DNA from: an uncultured Phycisphaera sp.
GTDB taxonomy: Bacteria > Planctomycetota > Phycisphaerae > Phycisphaerales > SM1A02
Assembly (NCBI GenBank): GCA_937911845.1
Contig: CALDQF010000364.1
Span: forward strand, 1-6,533
Direction of reading: 5' to 3'
Length of the DNA stretch: 6,533 nucleotides
Below are positions 5,520 through 6,533 of the stretch, one piece after another. A model generated the notes under the pieces. The model was not told the origin of the DNA and did no database searches. It worked only from the letters and a program-made list of their open reading frames with translations. Each line of letters opens with the position of its first letter. Position 1 is the stretch's first letter. The position numbers were made by a program, and so were the translations under genes.

Positions 5520-6533
5520 TTAGGCCCGGAAGATGGCACCAAGTCGGCTTCCCAAGATCCGAGAGGCCATAAAGAGGGCCAAAGCGAGCAACAGCATCCC
5601 CCAAGCACCCATTGCCGCGGCCACTGAGGGTCCGTCTCCCAACCGCTCCGAAAGGGCTGCGATCGCTTTGGTGACGGGATAGTGGGCTTCACGCTGGGCC
5701 AGGACAATGGAGTCGGAGACCTCAAGCATGGCGAAGGAGAAGGCCAGCAGTGCTCCGGCGGCGAGGTTGGCGGTGATCAGGGGCAGGGTGATCAATCGAG
5801 TCACGGTAACCCGGTTGGCCCCCAAGCCAAAGGCGGCCTCTTCGAGTTCACCACCAGTTTGCTGCAATCCTGCCGCTGCAGAACGCACCACATAGGGCAG
5901 TCGCCGGACCGCATACGCAATCACCAGCAGGGGGATCGGGTTGGGTTCACCGCCCAAGATGTCAAAGAATGGCTCCAGTTGCGGTGTATTGAAGGGCCAC
6001 CGCAATGACAGGGCGACGAAGCCAAAAGCCATCACCAAGCCGGGGACGGCGAGCGGAAGCATCGACAGGGCATCCAGCACTTGGCGGCCGGGGAGGGTGG
6101 TTCGCACGATCAGCCAAGCGATCGCAAAACCAAGGACCACATCAATCATGGTGGCTCCTGCAGCCAAACCCAAGCTGTTGCGGATGGAGGTGCTGGCGGT
6201 GGGATGTTGGAGTGCTTCGGTGAGGTTTCCGATCGCCAAACTTTCCGGGAGGATGGATTCGTACCACCCGCCAACTGGTGAGGCGGCGGCCAAGAGCACG
6301 CCAATGTGCGGCATCGCGGCGAAGGCGACAAAACCGGCCACCGCGGTGGTCGCCAACATGCCGCCGAGCCCTCGCAAGACTCTTGGTTCGCTGCCGCGGG
6401 CTGATTTGGTCCAACCTCCGGGGATTTCACGCCCCAAGATGCGGCGTCCCCCCAGGTACAGCAGCATGCTGATACCCAGCATCACCGAAGCCAGGGCGTA
6501 GGGCCTGGGACTGGATGCGACTTCTTTGAGACC
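5520..6533 (-). CDS. ABC transporter permease, C-terminal part (Fe3+/ThiP/phosphonate-type), partial
   Basis: The frame is open to the window edge, so the N-terminus is missing; 337 residues are visible. It is a polytopic inner-membrane protein of the binding-protein-dependent permease family. The EAA loop that docks the ATPase is clear: ELEEAAFGLGANRVTVTRLITLPLI at about visible residues 229-253. Membrane spans are seen at about 120-143, 155-177, 200-216, 253-270 and 305-326. SIRNSLGLAAG and PLAVPGLVMAFGF are typical of the second permease domain in two-domain proteins such as FbpB/AfuB/ThiP. An earlier span (visible residues 12-28) followed by a basic linker fits the end of a first domain, so the whole protein is probably about 500-570 residues. 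The substrate cannot be read from this part; ferric iron is the commonest for this type. A GTG at 6485 is only an internal codon. The gene ends 42 bases before nuoD. Confidence 0.85.
   Translation of the reverse strand, partial: GLKEVASSPRPYALASVMLGISMLLYLGGRRILGREIPGGWTKSARGSEPRVLRGLGGMLATTAVAGFVAFAAMPHIGVLLAAASPVGGWYESILPESLAIGNLTEALQHPTASTSIRNSLGLAAGATMIDVVLGFAIAWLIVRTTLPGRQVLDALSMLPLAVPGLVMAFGFVALSLRWPFNTPQLEPFFDILGGEPNPIPLLVIAYAVRRLPYVVRSAAAGLQQTGGELEEAAFGLGANRVTVTRLITLPLITANLAAGALLAFSFAMLEVSDSIVLAQREAHYPVTKAIAALSERLGDGPSVAAAMGAWGMLLLALALFMASRILGSRLGAIFRA

Overview
The window looks like chromosomal DNA from a moderately GC-rich bacterium, most probably a planctomycete of the Phycisphaerae type. 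The main clue is a small secreted protein that ends in a single EF-hand/dockerin-like segment followed by a short 'NNWG' tail, an ending that is common on exported proteins of that group. The weak Shine-Dalgarno sequences at several starts fit as well. The lineage is inferred from sequence style, not from a marker gene.

Plus strand, left side (1-955). The window opens on the last 22 codons of what reads as the F1 ATP synthase gamma subunit (atpG), closed by a strong intrinsic terminator with a UCCG tetraloop. A separate gene follows for a 219-residue exported beta-rich protein with a calcium-loop-like C-terminus. It has a clear AAGGA ribosome binding site. A long hairpin at 919-953 separates it from the convergent minus-strand genes and probably stops transcription from both sides.

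Minus strand, right side (956-6533), read right to left. First comes the C-terminal part of an ABC transporter inner-membrane permease, cut by the window edge. A 42-base gap follows, then a partial respiratory complex I cluster: nuoD (49 kDa quinone-site subunit), nuoE (24 kDa 2Fe-2S subunit), an unrecognised 66-codon gene fitted tightly between its neighbours, and nuoF (51 kDa FMN/NADH subunit). Last is a polytopic membrane protein with the duplicated layout of PiT-type phosphate permeases. No terminator is visible between nuoD and the PiT-like gene, so these five genes could be one transcript ending at the 919-953 hairpin.

How the genes fit together. NuoE and NuoF form the NADH-oxidising tip of complex I, and NuoD lies at the quinone-reducing junction. 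Their cofactor and active-site residues are intact, so these look like functional subunits. nuoC does not precede nuoD and nuoG does not follow nuoF, so the complex I genes are split in this genome. I found no CRISPR array, RNA gene, insertion sequence or clear new defence or mobile system. The features most worth following up are the 66-codon gene inside the nuo cluster and the divergent PiT-like transporter at its end.
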